Below are positions 4,805-5,422 of a DNA stretch of 5,422 bases, one piece after another. The position numbers were made by a program, and so were the translations under genes. The DNA is from DATDRM01 sp035291705 (lineage in GTDB: Bacteria; Chloroflexota; Anaerolineae; Anaerolineales; UBA4823): assembly GCA_035291705.1 (NCBI GenBank), contig DATDRM010000058.1, positions 1-5,422 on the forward strand, written 5' to 3'. Every line of letters begins with the position of its first letter. The stretch's first letter is position 1. The notes under the pieces were generated by a model. It searched no databases, was not told where the DNA came from, and worked only from the letters and a program-made list of their open reading frames with translations.

Positions 4805-5422
4805 ATGAACCACGCCTGGATCGGATTCTTAGAAACCACGCCCCTCGGGCGGGTTTGGGTGGCGGTCTCTGAGCGCGGGTTGGTGGCGGTGGAGATCGGG
4901 GAAGACGACGAAAGGCTTGCCCTGAACCTTGTCCTGAGCACAGCGAAGGAGCAAGCGAAGGGACGACAGACAGACGACGGGTGGGTAGATGGAGGAAGTG
5001 GTTCCGAAGCGATCGTCCTGACGGTCCGACGGTTGGGATTCGATTATGTCGTCGTCGACCAGGAGCGCACGGGCGAAGCGCTGCGCCAGATCGCCGAATA
5101 TTTGCAGGGGCAACGCCAGGTTTTCGACCTGCCGGTCGACTGGTCCGTCCTGACCCACTTCCAGGAGCAAGCCTTGCGCGCCACTTACGCCATCCCCTAC
5201 GGGCAGACGACAACCTATGGCGCGATCGCCCACGCCTTGGGCAAACCGCGCGCCGCCCGCGCTGTCGGCCGCGCCGAGGCCACTAACCCCATGCCCCTGG
5301 TCATCCCCTGCCACCGCGTGCTCGGCGCAGACGGCGGTTTGCACGGCTATGGAGCGGGCAATGGACTGGAGACGAAGGCGTGGTTGTTGGGACTAGAAAT
5401 GGATCAATTTCCTCCTTCGGGG
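4805..5422 (+). CDS. ogt: Methylated-DNA--[protein]-cysteine S-methyltransferase (Ogt/MGMT type), 3' end outside window
   Basis: The frame from ATG 4805 is open for all 206 codons to the window edge. The enzyme reverses O6-alkylguanine damage by moving the alkyl group irreversibly to its own cysteine. Seen: an N-terminal domain opening WIGFLETTPLGRVWVAVS (5-22), the C-terminal DNA-binding domain from about FQEQALRATYAIPYGQTTTY (119-138), recognition helix region with the arginine finger in RAARAVGRA (149-157), active-site PCHRV (168-172, Cys169) and GYGAGNGLETKAWLLGLE (181-198). The family usually ends just past this point, so few residues are probably missing. GGAG (4797-4800) precedes the ATG by four bases. 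Residues about 43-70 are an extra low-complexity stretch that looks inserted and does not break the frame. The complete catalytic domain suggests an active enzyme. The gene symbol follows the family; ogt versus the C-terminal part of ada is settled by the absence of an AraC-type domain upstream. Confidence 0.88.
   Translation, partial: MNHAWIGFLETTPLGRVWVAVSERGLVAVEIGEDDERLALNLVLSTAKEQAKGRQTDDGWVDGGSGSEAIVLTVRRLGFDYVVVDQERTGEALRQIAEYLQGQRQVFDLPVDWSVLTHFQEQALRATYAIPYGQTTTYGAIAHALGKPRAARAVGRAEATNPMPLVIPCHRVLGADGGLHGYGAGNGLETKAWLLGLEMDQFPPSG
4931..5021. repeat. Probable in-frame insertion of repeat-like DNA within the methyltransferase gene
   Basis: GTCCTGA occurs at 4931-4937 and again at 5015-5021, both beginning on a codon boundary and 84 bases (28 codons) apart. 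The DNA between them is low in complexity: AGCGAAGG twice (4942 and 4954), the purine-rich GACGACAGACAGACGACGG (4962-4980) and GGTGGGTAGATGGAGG. It encodes a Gln/Lys/Asp/Gly-rich peptide unlike the flanks. Joining the two GTCCTGA copies restores a continuous, ordinary-length N-terminal domain. The words around 4926-4961, with GTCCTGAGC and GCGAAGG, resemble dispersed palindromic repeats that I recall from environmental bacterial genomes. That resemblance is from memory only. Confidence 0.5.

Noticed and set aside
4920..5020. Possible frameshift or pseudogene in the methyltransferase gene
   Set aside because: The frame from ATG 4805 stays open through the repeat-like segment to the window edge, with all catalytic motifs present.
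4773..5344. Long minus-strand open frames opposite the methyltransferase gene
   Set aside because: The plus strand encodes a complete PCHRV enzyme domain there. The minus-strand products are Arg/Pro/Ser-rich and show no domain.

Overview
The window looks like a chromosomal stretch from an environmental bacterium of moderately high G+C. The protein families and the style of the spacer repeats suggest a Chloroflexota (Anaerolineae-like) genome, but that is an impression from memory, not a demonstrated assignment. All genes that I accept are on the + strand. Two are cut by the window edges: the C-terminus of an AHSA1/SRPBCC-type protein at the left (1-228), and a methylated-DNA-protein-cysteine methyltransferase at the right (4805 to past the end).

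Layout. After the SRPBCC fragment comes a tightly spaced gene pair: a dienelactone-hydrolase-family alpha/beta hydrolase (333-1028) and a GNAT acetyltransferase (1033-1599, probable TTG start). A 239-base spacer follows. It holds a GC-rich hairpin (1679-1707), a purine/pyrimidine hairpin (1720-1770), a plausible sigma-70-like promoter (1774-1803) and an 11-bp direct repeat lying over that promoter (1781-1808). Next is an ABC-2 exporter operon: an ATPase (1839-2855), a first permease overlapping it by ATGA (2852-3712) and a second permease (3829-4734). Together these would form a one-ATPase, two-permease efflux pump in the inner membrane, of the DrrA/DrrB kind in general architecture. Its substrate cannot be read from the sequence. 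The methyltransferase repairs O6-alkylguanine by transferring the alkyl group to its own cysteine. Its gene follows after a short spacer containing an octameric repeat that folds as a hairpin.

The most unusual signal is in the spacers. The second permease is preceded by two degenerate arrays of 7-bp units, and its N-terminus is encoded by a third, each with a different core word (3715-3756, 3768-3816, 3841-3896). The third array lies inside the reading frame. The only usable start codon sits upstream of it, so the repeat appears to be translated as about the first 22 residues of the membrane protein. An 8-bp array follows the same gene (4742-4773), and an 11-bp array precedes the operon. In the methyltransferase gene, a low-complexity 84-bp segment between two GTCCTGA copies looks like an in-frame insertion that leaves the catalytic domain intact. 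Arrays of this sort resemble the short tandemly repeated sequences known from cyanobacteria. Seeing several different periods packed around one transporter operon, with one captured as coding sequence, is worth following up.
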